Positions 27,184-35,943 of a stretch of DNA of 64,000 nt are shown here, piece by piece (the stretch's first letter is position 1; the number at the start of each line of letters is the position of its first letter). This DNA comes from ZC4RG30 sp039917615 (GTDB lineage Bacteria > Pseudomonadota > Gammaproteobacteria > Steroidobacterales > Steroidobacteraceae): the NCBI GenBank assembly GCA_039917615.1, contig JBDSJD010000049.1, positions 1 through 64,000 of the forward strand. Direction: 5' to 3'. A model generated the notes under the pieces. The model searched no databases, was not told the DNA's origin, and was given only the letters and a program-made list of their open reading frames with translations. Both the position numbers and the translations under genes were made by a program.

Positions 27184-27486
27184 ATGCCTACACCGTCACC
27201 CGATATCTTCCTGTCGTACTGTCGCGACGATCAGGCAACTGCACGCCTCTATGCGGAGGCCCTCCAGAGCGAGGGCTTTCGAGTCTGGTGGAACCAGTCA
27301 CTCAGAGTCGGCGAGGCTTATCACGAGCTGACGGAGCGGGCCCTCGAAGGCGCGCGCGCAGTGGTCGTCTTGTGGTCGAAGAAATCTGTTACCTCGCGCT
27401 GGGTGCGCGCGGAGGCCAAACAAGGATGCGCAGCACTGCGCGTGACGGAGAGCATAGAGAGCCCGCCGGAAAGCAACGTTCAATGA
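27184..27486 (+). CDS. TIR-domain fragment overlapping the next TIR gene
   Basis: A 100-aa reading frame whose first 79 residues are almost the same as the N-terminus of the 859-aa TIR protein (DIFLSYCRDDQ, Glu77 in SRWVRAEA). It then leaves the family after AEA and ends with unrelated residues. The DNA is roughly 90% identical to 24890-25127 on the other strand, so it is a partial duplicate of that 5' end. One residue in the loop is changed (VWWNQ for VWWDQ). Its stop overlaps the ATG of the next TIR gene (ATGA). It is probably a pseudogene, but could act as a translated leader. Confidence 0.6.
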   Translation: MPTPSPDIFLSYCRDDQATARLYAEALQSEGFRVWWNQSLRVGEAYHELTERALEGARAVVVLWSKKSVTSRWVRAEAKQGCAALRVTESIESPPESNVQ

Positions 27487-30065
27487 CCACGTCCCGACCC
27501 GATGTGTTTCTTTCCTACAGTCGTGAAAATCAGGCAATCGGCAGGCGATTCGCTGAATCCCTGCAGGGCGCAGGGTTCAGTGTCTGGTGGGATCAGGCGC
27601 TAAGCACCGGTGAAGCCTATGACGAGGTGACCGAGAAGGCACTGGAACACGCCGGTGCCGTTGTGGTGCTGTGGTCGAAGGCATCGGTTGCCTCCCGCTG
27701 GGTGCGTGCAGAGGCTACCACCGCAGATCGCAACCGCGCGCTGTTCCCGGTAATGATCGAAGCCTGCAGGAGGCCGATCATGTTCGAGCTGACGCAGAGC
27801 GCCGATCTTTCTGGCTGGAACGGAGATACGAACAATCCGGCCTGGCAGGCATTCATCGCCGACCTCGGGCGATTCCTGCAGCGTCGCAAACCTGCGGGTT
27901 CACTCACGCCGGCCACGATTGGCGCACCGTTGCCCGGTGCTGTATCGCCTGCTGTCGGTGGTGCGCGTCGGGGCAGGTTGGTGGCGCTTGCGGCAGTCGT
28001 CTCTATGGCTGTGCTCGCAGCGGGATTCTTGATCTGGCAGCGCGCTGCCAGCGTGAAACGGGCGCGGGCCGAAGTTCCGGCGATCTCGGCGCTCGTCGAT
28101 GCCGGCAACTTCCCTGAAGCCTTTGCGCGTGCGCAGAAGGTCCGGCGTCTCGTGCCGGAAGACTCTTTGTTGAAATCCCTCACACCGCTGTTCACTGCGG
28201 TGTATGCGATCACATCAACTCCACCCGGCGCAACAGTCTTCGTTCGTGGCTACGACGCGGTGAACGACCAATGGCAGCGCCTTGGCGTCACGCCACTGGC
28301 TCACGTCGAGTTGCCACGGACCGCGATCCGATGGCGATTGGAGAAGGCGGGCTTCGGGACCGTCGAGCGTGCGAACACGGCGGCGGCTTACCAGAATGCG
28401 ACCGCAGCATTCCTGACGCTCGAGGCGGGGAAGCTTGAAGTGGAGATGAGGCCCACCGGTGAGCAGCCGCCGGATACCGTGTTTGTGGCCGGCGGATCAT
28501 CCGTCGGCGCGCTCGGCGTGTTCCGTAACAGTCGTCTGGCACCTGTCGAGGTTCCCTCTTTCTTCATCGATCGATTCGAGGTGAAGAATTCGGCCTACAG
28601 GGAGTTCATCGAGGCGGGCGGCTACGAGCGCCGTTCCTGGTGGGAAGGACTGGATTTCAGGAAAGACGGAAAGCAGTTGTCGTTTGACGAGGCGATGCGG
28701 CTATTCGTAGATGCAACCGGACGCCCGGGACCGGCGACCTGGGAACTGGGCAACTACCCTGAGGGCCAAGGCAACCACCCTGTGGCCGGTGTAAGCTGGT
28801 ATGAGGCAGCAGCCTATGCGCGCTTCCGCGGCAAGTCGGTTCCGACCATTTATCACTGGGCGAGAGCCGCACTCCCCGCTGACGATATTGCGAGCTCCCT
28901 CGCGGCCTCTACCACGCAGCTGAGTAATTTCGGCACGGCAGGTCCTGCGCCGGTCAGTCAGTACCAGGGCTTGGGCCCCTACGGAACGTACGACATGTTC
29001 GGCAATGTACGCGAGTGGCTAGCGAACCTCGGGCCAGGTGGCGGTTGGGTGATCGGGGGAAGCTGGGAAGATCCCCGGCATTCCTTCAGCAACGTTGCGC
29101 CCGTGCCCCTCATCGAACGGTCGCGCCTCAACGGTTTCAGACTCATCCAGGACATCACCGAGCCGGCGAATGGAGCTGCGCTGCGCGCTGCGATCGATCT
29201 GGCGTCGCGCTTTGCTAACTCGCGTTCATTGACGATCGTTTCCGACGAAGTCTTCGCGAGTTTCAAGCGCCAGTTTGAATATACCTCGGGCCCGCTGAAC
29301 GCCACGGCGGTGACCACGATGGCAACGACGGAGGAATGGGTCAAGCAACGTGTCACGATCGACACCGGATACAACGGCGAGCGCATGGATGTAATCCTGT
29401 TCGTGCCGCGACACGCCCGCCCGCCGTATCAGCCCATCGTTCTCTTCTCCGGATCGCAGATATTCAGTTCAACCGTAACCAGCGACAGCGTCGAGCCAGG
29501 GTATGCGGGGTTCCCGCTTGACTACGTAATCAAGTCAGGGCGCCTACTTGTGCAGCCGATCTTTCAGGGTAGTTACGAGCGCTTCAAGAGGCCGCTTGAT
29601 CCCGGCGACAGCGTGCGAATGACCAGCGATCTCATCCAATGGCGCTGGGATCTTGGCCGAACAATCGACTACCTTGCGACGCGTCCTGATGTCGATGCCA
29701 TGCACACTGGTTACCTCGGCCTGAGCTGGGGCGGTATGGTGCCAGTGGCAATGCTTGCCGTCGAACCTCGTCTGAAGGCGGCCGTGCTGCTCTCGGGCGG
29801 GCTGATTGCGTTGCCGACACCATTTGTGAACGTTGCGAACTACGCCCCACGGATCAAAATCCCGGTGCTGATGGTGAACGGTCGATTCGACGAAAGCCTT
29901 CGGGTCGAGACTGAGCAGCTGCCGCTGTTCAGGCTGCTCGGCAGCCCTGCTGCCGACAAGCGGCACGTGATGCTCACCGCCGGACATGGGTCGCTGCCGC
30001 GCGCCGAAGTGCTGCGTGAAACCCTGGGCTGGTATGACAAGTATCTGGGCGAGGCTCATCGGTAA
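27483..30065 (+). CDS. TIR-TM-PEGA-SUMF-alpha/beta hydrolase protein (second copy)
   Basis: Paralogue (860 aa) of 22548-25127 with the same domain order. TIR: DVFLSYSRENQ, VWWDQAL, Glu77 in SRWVRAEA. Membrane helix about 165-187 (VALAAVVSMAVLAAGFLIW). PEGA-like region: STPPGATVFVRGYD. SUMF-like domain: FFIDRFEVKNSAYREFI, GVSWYEAAAYARFRG, FNGFRLI-type end, no Cys. Hydrolase: Ser748 in GLSWGGM, Asp803 in NGRFDES, His835 in AGHGSLPRA. The start is set by the TIR domain and overlaps the preceding fragment. No sulfatase gene is nearby, so a sulfatase-maturation role is unlikely. Confidence 0.87.
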   Translation: MTTSRPDVFLSYSRENQAIGRRFAESLQGAGFSVWWDQALSTGEAYDEVTEKALEHAGAVVVLWSKASVASRWVRAEATTADRNRALFPVMIEACRRPIMFELTQSADLSGWNGDTNNPAWQAFIADLGRFLQRRKPAGSLTPATIGAPLPGAVSPAVGGARRGRLVALAAVVSMAVLAAGFLIWQRAASVKRARAEVPAISALVDAGNFPEAFARAQKVRRLVPEDSLLKSLTPLFTAVYAITSTPPGATVFVRGYDAVNDQWQRLGVTPLAHVELPRTAIRWRLEKAGFGTVERANTAAAYQNATAAFLTLEAGKLEVEMRPTGEQPPDTVFVAGGSSVGALGVFRNSRLAPVEVPSFFIDRFEVKNSAYREFIEAGGYERRSWWEGLDFRKDGKQLSFDEAMRLFVDATGRPGPATWELGNYPEGQGNHPVAGVSWYEAAAYARFRGKSVPTIYHWARAALPADDIASSLAASTTQLSNFGTAGPAPVSQYQGLGPYGTYDMFGNVREWLANLGPGGGWVIGGSWEDPRHSFSNVAPVPLIERSRLNGFRLIQDITEPANGAALRAAIDLASRFANSRSLTIVSDEVFASFKRQFEYTSGPLNATAVTTMATTEEWVKQRVTIDTGYNGERMDVILFVPRHARPPYQPIVLFSGSQIFSSTVTSDSVEPGYAGFPLDYVIKSGRLLVQPIFQGSYERFKRPLDPGDSVRMTSDLIQWRWDLGRTIDYLATRPDVDAMHTGYLGLSWGGMVPVAMLAVEPRLKAAVLLSGGLIALPTPFVNVANYAPRIKIPVLMVNGRFDESLRVETEQLPLFRLLGSPAADKRHVMLTAGHGSLPRAEVLRETLGWYDKYLGEAHR

Positions 30066-30156
30066 CGAGAACCACTTGAAACTGCGGCGGCAGATTCCTG
30101 TCACCCCAGGCCTCCGGTATGGACGCGCCAGGACCGCGCGGTTAGCGTAGAGGCCT

Positions 30157-32610
30157 ATGCAAGCCGGCAGCCGCGTTGGTCAATTCGAGCTTCTCGACGT
30201 GATCGGGCGCGGCGGCATGGGCGAAGTCTGGCGCGCGCACGACACCCGACTGGAACGCGATGTCGCGCTGAAGACGCTGCCCGACCAATTCGCGGCCGAT
30301 GCGGCCTCCATTGCCCGTCTCGCGCGCGAGGCTCGGCTGCTGGCGACGCTTAACCACCCCAACATTGCCGCCATCCTCGGTTTTGAGGAACAGGACGGGC
30401 GATGCTGGCTGGTGCTCGAACTGGTCGAGGGTGTCACCCTCGAGGACCGGCTTGCAGCGGGAAAACTTTCGCTGGCTGAGGCCGCTGACATCGCGTTGCA
30501 GGTGGCCGAGGCGCTGCAGGCCGCGCATTCCCGCGGCATCATCCACTGCGACCTCAAGCCGTCTAACATCAAACTTACTGTCGAGGGTCGCGTCAAGGTG
30601 CTCGATTTCGGCATTTCGCGAAGCTTGCAGGCACCTCCGCAAACTCTGCAGACGACGCGGACTGCTCCTGCCACCCCGGGAGAGATGGCCGGGACGCCGG
30701 CCTACATGAGTCCTGAACAGACGCGCGGCGAACAGGTCGGCCCGACCTCCGACATCTGGGCCTTCGGTGTGCTGTTGTATCGCCTGCTGGCGGGACGCCT
30801 ACCTTTTGTGGGCCCGACCCAGGCGGACACAGCCGCGCAGGTGCTGCAGTCCGCGCCCGACCTGTCGCCACTTCGACCTCAGGTGCCGGAAGGTGTGATT
30901 CGCTTGTTGGCCCGCTGCCTCGAGAAAGAGCCGCGGCGACGCGTCCAGCACGCGGGCGATCTGCGTTTCATTATCGAGGAAGCCCTCCTCCTCAAGTCAA
31001 CTCTTGCTTCCGAGCTCGTGGACTGGCACGCAGACCCCCAAAGACCGGCGGCGCCTCGCGTGCCTTGGTTGGCGGTAGCAACCTTGAGCGCAGCCGCGAT
31101 GGTCGTCGGCGGACTGCTTTGGTATTTTACCGGCAGCACCCGGTCCCCGGCACCGGCTAGCCAGCAGCGTGCCCGCATGGATGCCTCGCTCGCGGTGCTT
31201 CCATTTGTGAATATCAGCGCTGATCCCGAGCAGGAATATTTCTCGGATGGGCTCACCGAAGAACTCATCAACCAGCTCGCGCGCATCGAGGGGTTGAGCG
31301 TCACCGCTCGCACATCGGCTTTCTTTTTCAAGGGCAAGACCGAAGATCTTCGCACCGTCGGGAAGACGCTGGGAGTGGCGCACATCCTCGAAGGCAGCGT
31401 GCGCAAAGCGGGTGGACGGATCCGCATCACGGCGCAGCTTATCAATACCACGACGGGGTACCACGTCTGGACTGAAACCTTCGACCGGTCGATGGACGAC
31501 GTGTTTGCCATACAGGATGAAATCGCGACAGCGGTGGTCGGCAAGCTCCGCCCTGCGCTGGGAATCAAGCAGCTTGCGGCTGATTACGGCGGTACGCGCA
31601 GTCTGGATGCGTACGATCACCTGTTGCGCGGCAACGCAGAATTGAACAAATCTTCGAGCGAAGCGATTCAAGCAGCGATCAGTGAATACCGCATAGCGCT
31701 GTCGATTGATCCGGCCTATGGCAGGGCCTCGGCCTGGCTCGCTATCGCCCTGAGTCAACGGGGGCCTGGGGCGACCGGTGCGCAAGCCTTCGACCGCGAG
31801 CGAGAACAGGCAATCGCCAGCGCCCTGAAACATGCGCCGAACGCGCCGATTTCCCATGCGGCGAAGATGTGGCTGCTTTCAGATCGACACAAATGGGTGG
31901 AAGCGGATGAAGCCTGCAATACCGTATTCGAGATAGGCGGCGATCCCCGCGCCGAGGGAATTTGTGGCGGCTTCCTGACGGTGACGGGTCGATTTACCGC
32001 TGCCATCCCCTACCGTGACGCGTCACGACGGTCCGATCCGCTAGCGCTCGTCGTGGCCTCGACGATGGTGCGGCAGTACGTCCTGCTCAACAAACGAAGA
32101 GAACTGCAGGCGGAATTCGACAGACTGCACGGCCTGGCCGGTGCTCGCTGGCTCGCCGACGAGGCGATGCTGGTGTACCTGGCCCACAATCGCGCGCCTC
32201 ATGCCCAAATCGAGGCGCAATTCGCCAGTGCTTGTGGTGCAGTTCCGACCACAGCAGCGTGTGCAGTCTGGGAAGCAGCCATCCGATCGCCGGAACAGGC
32301 TCCAGCGCGACTTCGCTCACTGATGCGGTCCCACAACGAGACAACATCCCCTTTCCACGGAACCATCGCGCTGGCGGCAGCCTATCTGGGCGATACATCG
32401 CTGGCGGTGGAAGCGCTTGAGAGATTGACATCAACGTCCGCCTCCGCGGCATTCCAGTACTTGTGGTTTCCTCTGCTCGGGGATGTGCGCAAAGACGCCC
32501 GCTTCAAACGCATAGTGAGCGACATCGGACTCGTCGACCTGTGGCGGCAAAGGGGCGAATGGGCAGACTTCTGCCGTCCGCGGGGACCCACCGACTTCGA
32601 GTGTTACTGA
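30157..32610 (+). CDS. Ser/Thr protein kinase with TolB-N-like and TPR-like regions
   Basis: Membrane kinase of 817 aa. Kinase domain: glycine loop GRGGMGEVW (17-25), Lys39, catalytic Asp132 in HCDLKPSN, DFG at 150-152, and GTPAYMSPEQ. The HRD arginine is Cys131, so it is a non-RD kinase. A helix follows at about 306-325. The outer part has a COG5616-type TolB-N-like domain (LAVLPFVNIS, EYFSDGLTEELIN, LEGSVRKAGGRIRITAQLI) and TPR-like repeats. The end LWRQRGEWADFC...FECY matches the three TIR-TolB-TPR proteins. It lies 91 bp after the TIR-hydrolase gene and may be co-transcribed. Confidence 0.88.
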   Translation: MQAGSRVGQFELLDVIGRGGMGEVWRAHDTRLERDVALKTLPDQFAADAASIARLAREARLLATLNHPNIAAILGFEEQDGRCWLVLELVEGVTLEDRLAAGKLSLAEAADIALQVAEALQAAHSRGIIHCDLKPSNIKLTVEGRVKVLDFGISRSLQAPPQTLQTTRTAPATPGEMAGTPAYMSPEQTRGEQVGPTSDIWAFGVLLYRLLAGRLPFVGPTQADTAAQVLQSAPDLSPLRPQVPEGVIRLLARCLEKEPRRRVQHAGDLRFIIEEALLLKSTLASELVDWHADPQRPAAPRVPWLAVATLSAAAMVVGGLLWYFTGSTRSPAPASQQRARMDASLAVLPFVNISADPEQEYFSDGLTEELINQLARIEGLSVTARTSAFFFKGKTEDLRTVGKTLGVAHILEGSVRKAGGRIRITAQLINTTTGYHVWTETFDRSMDDVFAIQDEIATAVVGKLRPALGIKQLAADYGGTRSLDAYDHLLRGNAELNKSSSEAIQAAISEYRIALSIDPAYGRASAWLAIALSQRGPGATGAQAFDREREQAIASALKHAPNAPISHAAKMWLLSDRHKWVEADEACNTVFEIGGDPRAEGICGGFLTVTGRFTAAIPYRDASRRSDPLALVVASTMVRQYVLLNKRRELQAEFDRLHGLAGARWLADEAMLVYLAHNRAPHAQIEAQFASACGAVPTTAACAVWEAAIRSPEQAPARLRSLMRSHNETTSPFHGTIALAAAYLGDTSLAVEALERLTSTSASAAFQYLWFPLLGDVRKDARFKRIVSDIGLVDLWRQRGEWADFCRPRGPTDFECY

Positions 32611-32699
32611 AGTCCGAATCCGTACTGCACAGAATGAAGCTGGTAGTCCCCAGCGGGTTCGTAGCAGCCGCGGCTGCAAAGGAGGCGCGCGTGATGCCA

Positions 32700-32805
32700 G
32701 TGATGCAAGGAAATCTATCTGCGACCTTTCCCCAAGACGTTGCGCCGACTGACGGACGTTTCCTTGTTCCGGTCGACCGGCAGCTTTCTGGCGCAACGAC
32801 CGGTG
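32700..32805 (+). pseudogene. 3' tail of a lost beta-propeller-type gene (copy 2)
   Basis: This stretch between the kinase and the SLOG/SLATT gene reads ATFPQDVAPTDGRFLVPVDR and then QLSGAT. It matches the tail at 25867-25921 but breaks off before the ILNWF part and joins the end of the SLOG/SLATT gene directly. Copy 1 has about 113 extra bases at this joint. It is a remnant rather than a gene. Confidence 0.55.
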
Positions 32806-32808
32806 AGC

Positions 32809-34866
32809 CTACACCGGCACAGTGACGTTCTTGCCACCGAATACCGCCTGCCAGCTTTCGATCTCGCTGACCACCACCTCGTCCATTGCGTGGGCCATGT
32901 CGGCCACGCGTCTGTAATCGAACTCGCTGTCCGGCGCTGCGAGCAGCAATATCGCTCGGGCATGAATCGACTGCAGCTTCTCGGCCGTGACGCTGGAGAT
33001 TGCGGCGAAGCGCTCGAAATCGCCGAAATAGCGGATGCCCGCGATTGCGCCACCGAAGGTAGGCAGGAGTACTCCCAGAAAGGTGAACAGATAGGAGGTC
33101 GTATCCGCTGCGGACTTCGGCCAGAAGTGCAGTGCGCCACCGACCTTCAGCACCAGATAGAAAGTGACGGACGCCACGGCCAAAGTGAACAGTATTTCCG
33201 AACAGCGATCCAGATTGTGGTGCACGGCCGCAAGGCGCTGCGCCTTCGCAATATGGTAGTTACGCTGCGTGACCACATGCTCGTGCAGCAGGCTTCGCAC
33301 GGCCGCGCGCAGCCAGGCTGGCGTTGCGTTGAGCCGTGGCAGGCCCAGCTCGCGCTGCGAATGGCGCGCGTACCATTCCGGCCATGATGTCTGTGTGCCC
33401 ACCGGCCAGCGGCCTGGCGCACGCGCAACACCCAACAGCAACAGGATCGGCGCATGCCGCAGATACTCGGCGACGCGGCGTGTCTCGAACCAGCGACCGT
33501 GCCAGCGACGCTTCCGTCCGGTCAGCGTGAAGGCGAGGATCGCGGCCAGCACCAGCCACTCGAAAGAGGCGAACAGCCACTTGTGGTGCGAGTCCGAAAA
33601 CGGCAAATAAGCGATGCCGCCCACGACGGCCAGCGCGCCGAGCAGGAAGTTCGCCGTCATGCCGCCGCGCCAGGTATCCGAGAGATTCGCGGATATGCCG
33701 TCGGCCCAGGCAAAGCGACGCAGCACCTGCGACTCGATGGCTGCCACGTAGTCATCATCCTGGGCAGGTAGCGCACGTGCCGCAGCCAGCATGCCGGCCG
33801 CGCTGCCACCAGCGATGGACTCTGGCGTTTCATAGACCTGTCGCAGGCTGCGGAACCGCCTGCGCCACCCCTGCTCACCGAACAGCGCTTCGACACGCCG
33901 ATATAAATGCCGCAGCGGCCTGCTGGCCACTGGCCACGGCTCCGCCGCCAGTGTCTCGGCGCCAGATTGCGGACTCCGGCCATGCAGCACGCCATGTCCG
34001 CGCGGCGCGGCAGGACCCACGGCCGCATGTACCAGCCCGTGCAATGCCTCGATTCGTTTCGCGCTATCGATATCTGCTGCATCGGCGTTGATACCCGCGA
34101 GTGCCTCGTGGCCGGCAAGAATGCGCCACTGCTCCGGCGCATCGGCGTCGATCCAGACGACGGCCGCGCCGTGTTCCAGCGCCACCTGGATCGTGTGACC
34201 GGTGCCGCCGATCAGCGCCCGGGTCGTGCCGTCCCAGATAGCAATGAGGAAGTCCGACTGCTCAACCATCACGCGATTCGCGAGCGCCACGCGCAACGAG
34301 ACTTCGGCATCAAAAACCTGCGCGCTGCGCCTGTCTTCCGGATGCTGAAGTTTCGCCAGCATCAGCGCCGTAATGGCATCGTCCTGATCGGCCAGCTCGA
34401 AGAGGCGCGCGCGCGCGGCTAGACGGTGGATGCATTCGACGCTCTCGCGCAATTCTGGGCCGAGCATCTGCAACGGGCCGGTGGACAGCAATGCATTCGT
34501 ATTGGCGAGCGTTGCCGGCTGGGCGGCTATCGCAACGTTCAGCGCAAGACCAAATGGAAGTGGTGCGATCAGCTCCCAACCGCGTGCAAGTGCCGCTTCC
34601 GCGGCCATCTGGTCCGCACCGTCCGCCAGCAGGCAGTGCAGGCGCGTTGGCGCGAGCTTCAGGCCCGATTGCCGCGCTTCTTCCGCGACTGCCGCATCGA
34701 TGAGATCGAGGATCCGGGCAAGCACCACTTCGATTCGCGCACGGCGCGCGGCGAATTGCGGATTGTCGTCACGGTGGCCGGTGATGCCGAGGCAAAGGCG
34801 CGCCTTCAAGGCACTGGCACAAGCGCCAGTGAGGCGGGCGGGTTCGTCTTGGCTGAACATGCGCAT
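32809..34866 (-). CDS. SLOG-like domain fused to a SLATT-like membrane domain
   Basis: Protein of 685 aa, not matched to a named gene. The N-terminal third looks like a SLOG/LOG-type nucleotide- or ligand-binding fold: LGITGHR at 26-32, CLLADGADQMAAEAAL, and SDFLIAIWDG followed by GGTGHTIQVAL. The rest has four hydrophobic segments (about 403-425, 430-450, 560-580, 593-613) separated by a basic stretch, ending in a coiled segment after FGDFERFAAI. That end resembles SLATT (two-helix) effectors of bacterial conflict systems. The function is inference. It converges on the kinase gene, and its 3' end is duplicated at 26035-26142. Confidence 0.7.
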   Translation of the reverse strand: MRMFSQDEPARLTGACASALKARLCLGITGHRDDNPQFAARRARIEVVLARILDLIDAAVAEEARQSGLKLAPTRLHCLLADGADQMAAEAALARGWELIAPLPFGLALNVAIAAQPATLANTNALLSTGPLQMLGPELRESVECIHRLAARARLFELADQDDAITALMLAKLQHPEDRRSAQVFDAEVSLRVALANRVMVEQSDFLIAIWDGTTRALIGGTGHTIQVALEHGAAVVWIDADAPEQWRILAGHEALAGINADAADIDSAKRIEALHGLVHAAVGPAAPRGHGVLHGRSPQSGAETLAAEPWPVASRPLRHLYRRVEALFGEQGWRRRFRSLRQVYETPESIAGGSAAGMLAAARALPAQDDDYVAAIESQVLRRFAWADGISANLSDTWRGGMTANFLLGALAVVGGIAYLPFSDSHHKWLFASFEWLVLAAILAFTLTGRKRRWHGRWFETRRVAEYLRHAPILLLLGVARAPGRWPVGTQTSWPEWYARHSQRELGLPRLNATPAWLRAAVRSLLHEHVVTQRNYHIAKAQRLAAVHHNLDRCSEILFTLAVASVTFYLVLKVGGALHFWPKSAADTTSYLFTFLGVLLPTFGGAIAGIRYFGDFERFAAISSVTAEKLQSIHARAILLLAAPDSEFDYRRVADMAHAMDEVVVSEIESWQAVFGGKNVTVPV

Positions 34867-34946
34867 CGGCTTTCGGTGAGACCTTCTGTGCCCGGCTTCG
34901 ATGATGCCATATGCTAGGGATAATCACAGTCTCAGGGGAGGTCGCC

Positions 34947-35936
34947 ATGCAGCGGTTCACGAGGTTCGCGTTCGCCACAGTCGCCTGCCTGTCAGGTCTG
35001 CTCGCGCCGGTTCTTCAAGTGGCGGCCCAGAACGCCAACTTCACGCAACCGGTCGCGGAACTGGAGCGGTTGCTCAGAGCTGAGCCACTTGTGATTGTGC
35101 AGGCAGAAATCAGCCGCCCCAAGGCCACCGGTGACATCACGCTGAAGGCCGATGTCTCGTTTGGTGGGGCGCCACCGCTGCGGGTAAAGCTGCGCAAGGC
35201 CGAACCCGGCGCCGAAACCTTCAACAATGTGCCGCGTTATGACCTCGCGGCCTATGAACTGCAGAAACTGTTTCTCGATCCCGAAGATTACGTTGTGCCA
35301 CCGACAGTGCTGCGGATGGTGCCGCTGGCCGAGTTCGCAAAGCATTCGTCTAACGTCAGCGCCACGTTTCCCGGTGCGCCGCAGGTGCTGGCCGTGGTGC
35401 AGTACTGGCTAAACGACGTCAAAACCATCGCCGATGTCTACGATGCGGAGATGTTCGCCACGGACCCGGTCTACGCGCGGCACATCGGACAGATGAACCT
35501 GTTCACCTATCTGATCGAGCATCGTGACTCGAATGCCGGCAACTTCCTGATCGGCAGACAGAAGAACGGTGCGCGCGTGTTCTCCATCGACAATGGCGTC
35601 GCCTTCGCCTCGGCGGACAGCGATCGCGGTGAACTCTGGAAGAATCTGCGCGTGAAGCAGTTTCCCGCCGACGCCATTGAACGGCTGCGCAAGGTTACTC
35701 CGCAGGTACTAACCGCACGCCTCGGAGTGCTGGCACAGTGGCAGCTCGAAAAGGAGCACTACGTTCCGGTAACACCAGGCGCAAACCTCGGGGGCGTGAG
35801 CGGCGTGCGCCGCAAGGGCGATGTCGTGCAGATGGGTCTGACGCGGTCCGAGATCGCCGCAGTACAACGTCAGCTGAAGAATCTGCTGGTGCAGGTGGAC
35901 CGCGGGCGCATCACGCTCGCGCCGGTGTCCCGCTGA
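34947..35936 (+). CDS. Exported FAM20C-like kinase-fold protein
   Basis: A signal peptide (FATVACLSGLLAPVLQVAAQ) is followed by a domain with kinase-like landmarks of the FAM20/HipA/PI3K-like group. KLRKAEPG holds the candidate nucleotide-binding Lys (Lys81 or Lys84), Glu104 sits in AAYELQKLF, EHRDSNAGNF (191-200) matches the catalytic loop, and SIDNGVAF holds the metal Asp215. The DNG after the catalytic loop is as in FAM20C. So the product is probably a periplasmic kinase of 329 aa. The start is set by an AGGGGAGG ribosome-binding site; an ATG 36 nt upstream is less likely. It is followed after 7 bp by a phosphatase gene. Activity is inferred. Confidence 0.7.
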   Translation: MQRFTRFAFATVACLSGLLAPVLQVAAQNANFTQPVAELERLLRAEPLVIVQAEISRPKATGDITLKADVSFGGAPPLRVKLRKAEPGAETFNNVPRYDLAAYELQKLFLDPEDYVVPPTVLRMVPLAEFAKHSSNVSATFPGAPQVLAVVQYWLNDVKTIADVYDAEMFATDPVYARHIGQMNLFTYLIEHRDSNAGNFLIGRQKNGARVFSIDNGVAFASADSDRGELWKNLRVKQFPADAIERLRKVTPQVLTARLGVLAQWQLEKEHYVPVTPGANLGGVSGVRRKGDVVQMGLTRSEIAAVQRQLKNLLVQVDRGRITLAPVSR

Positions 35937-35943
35937 GCAAGCG

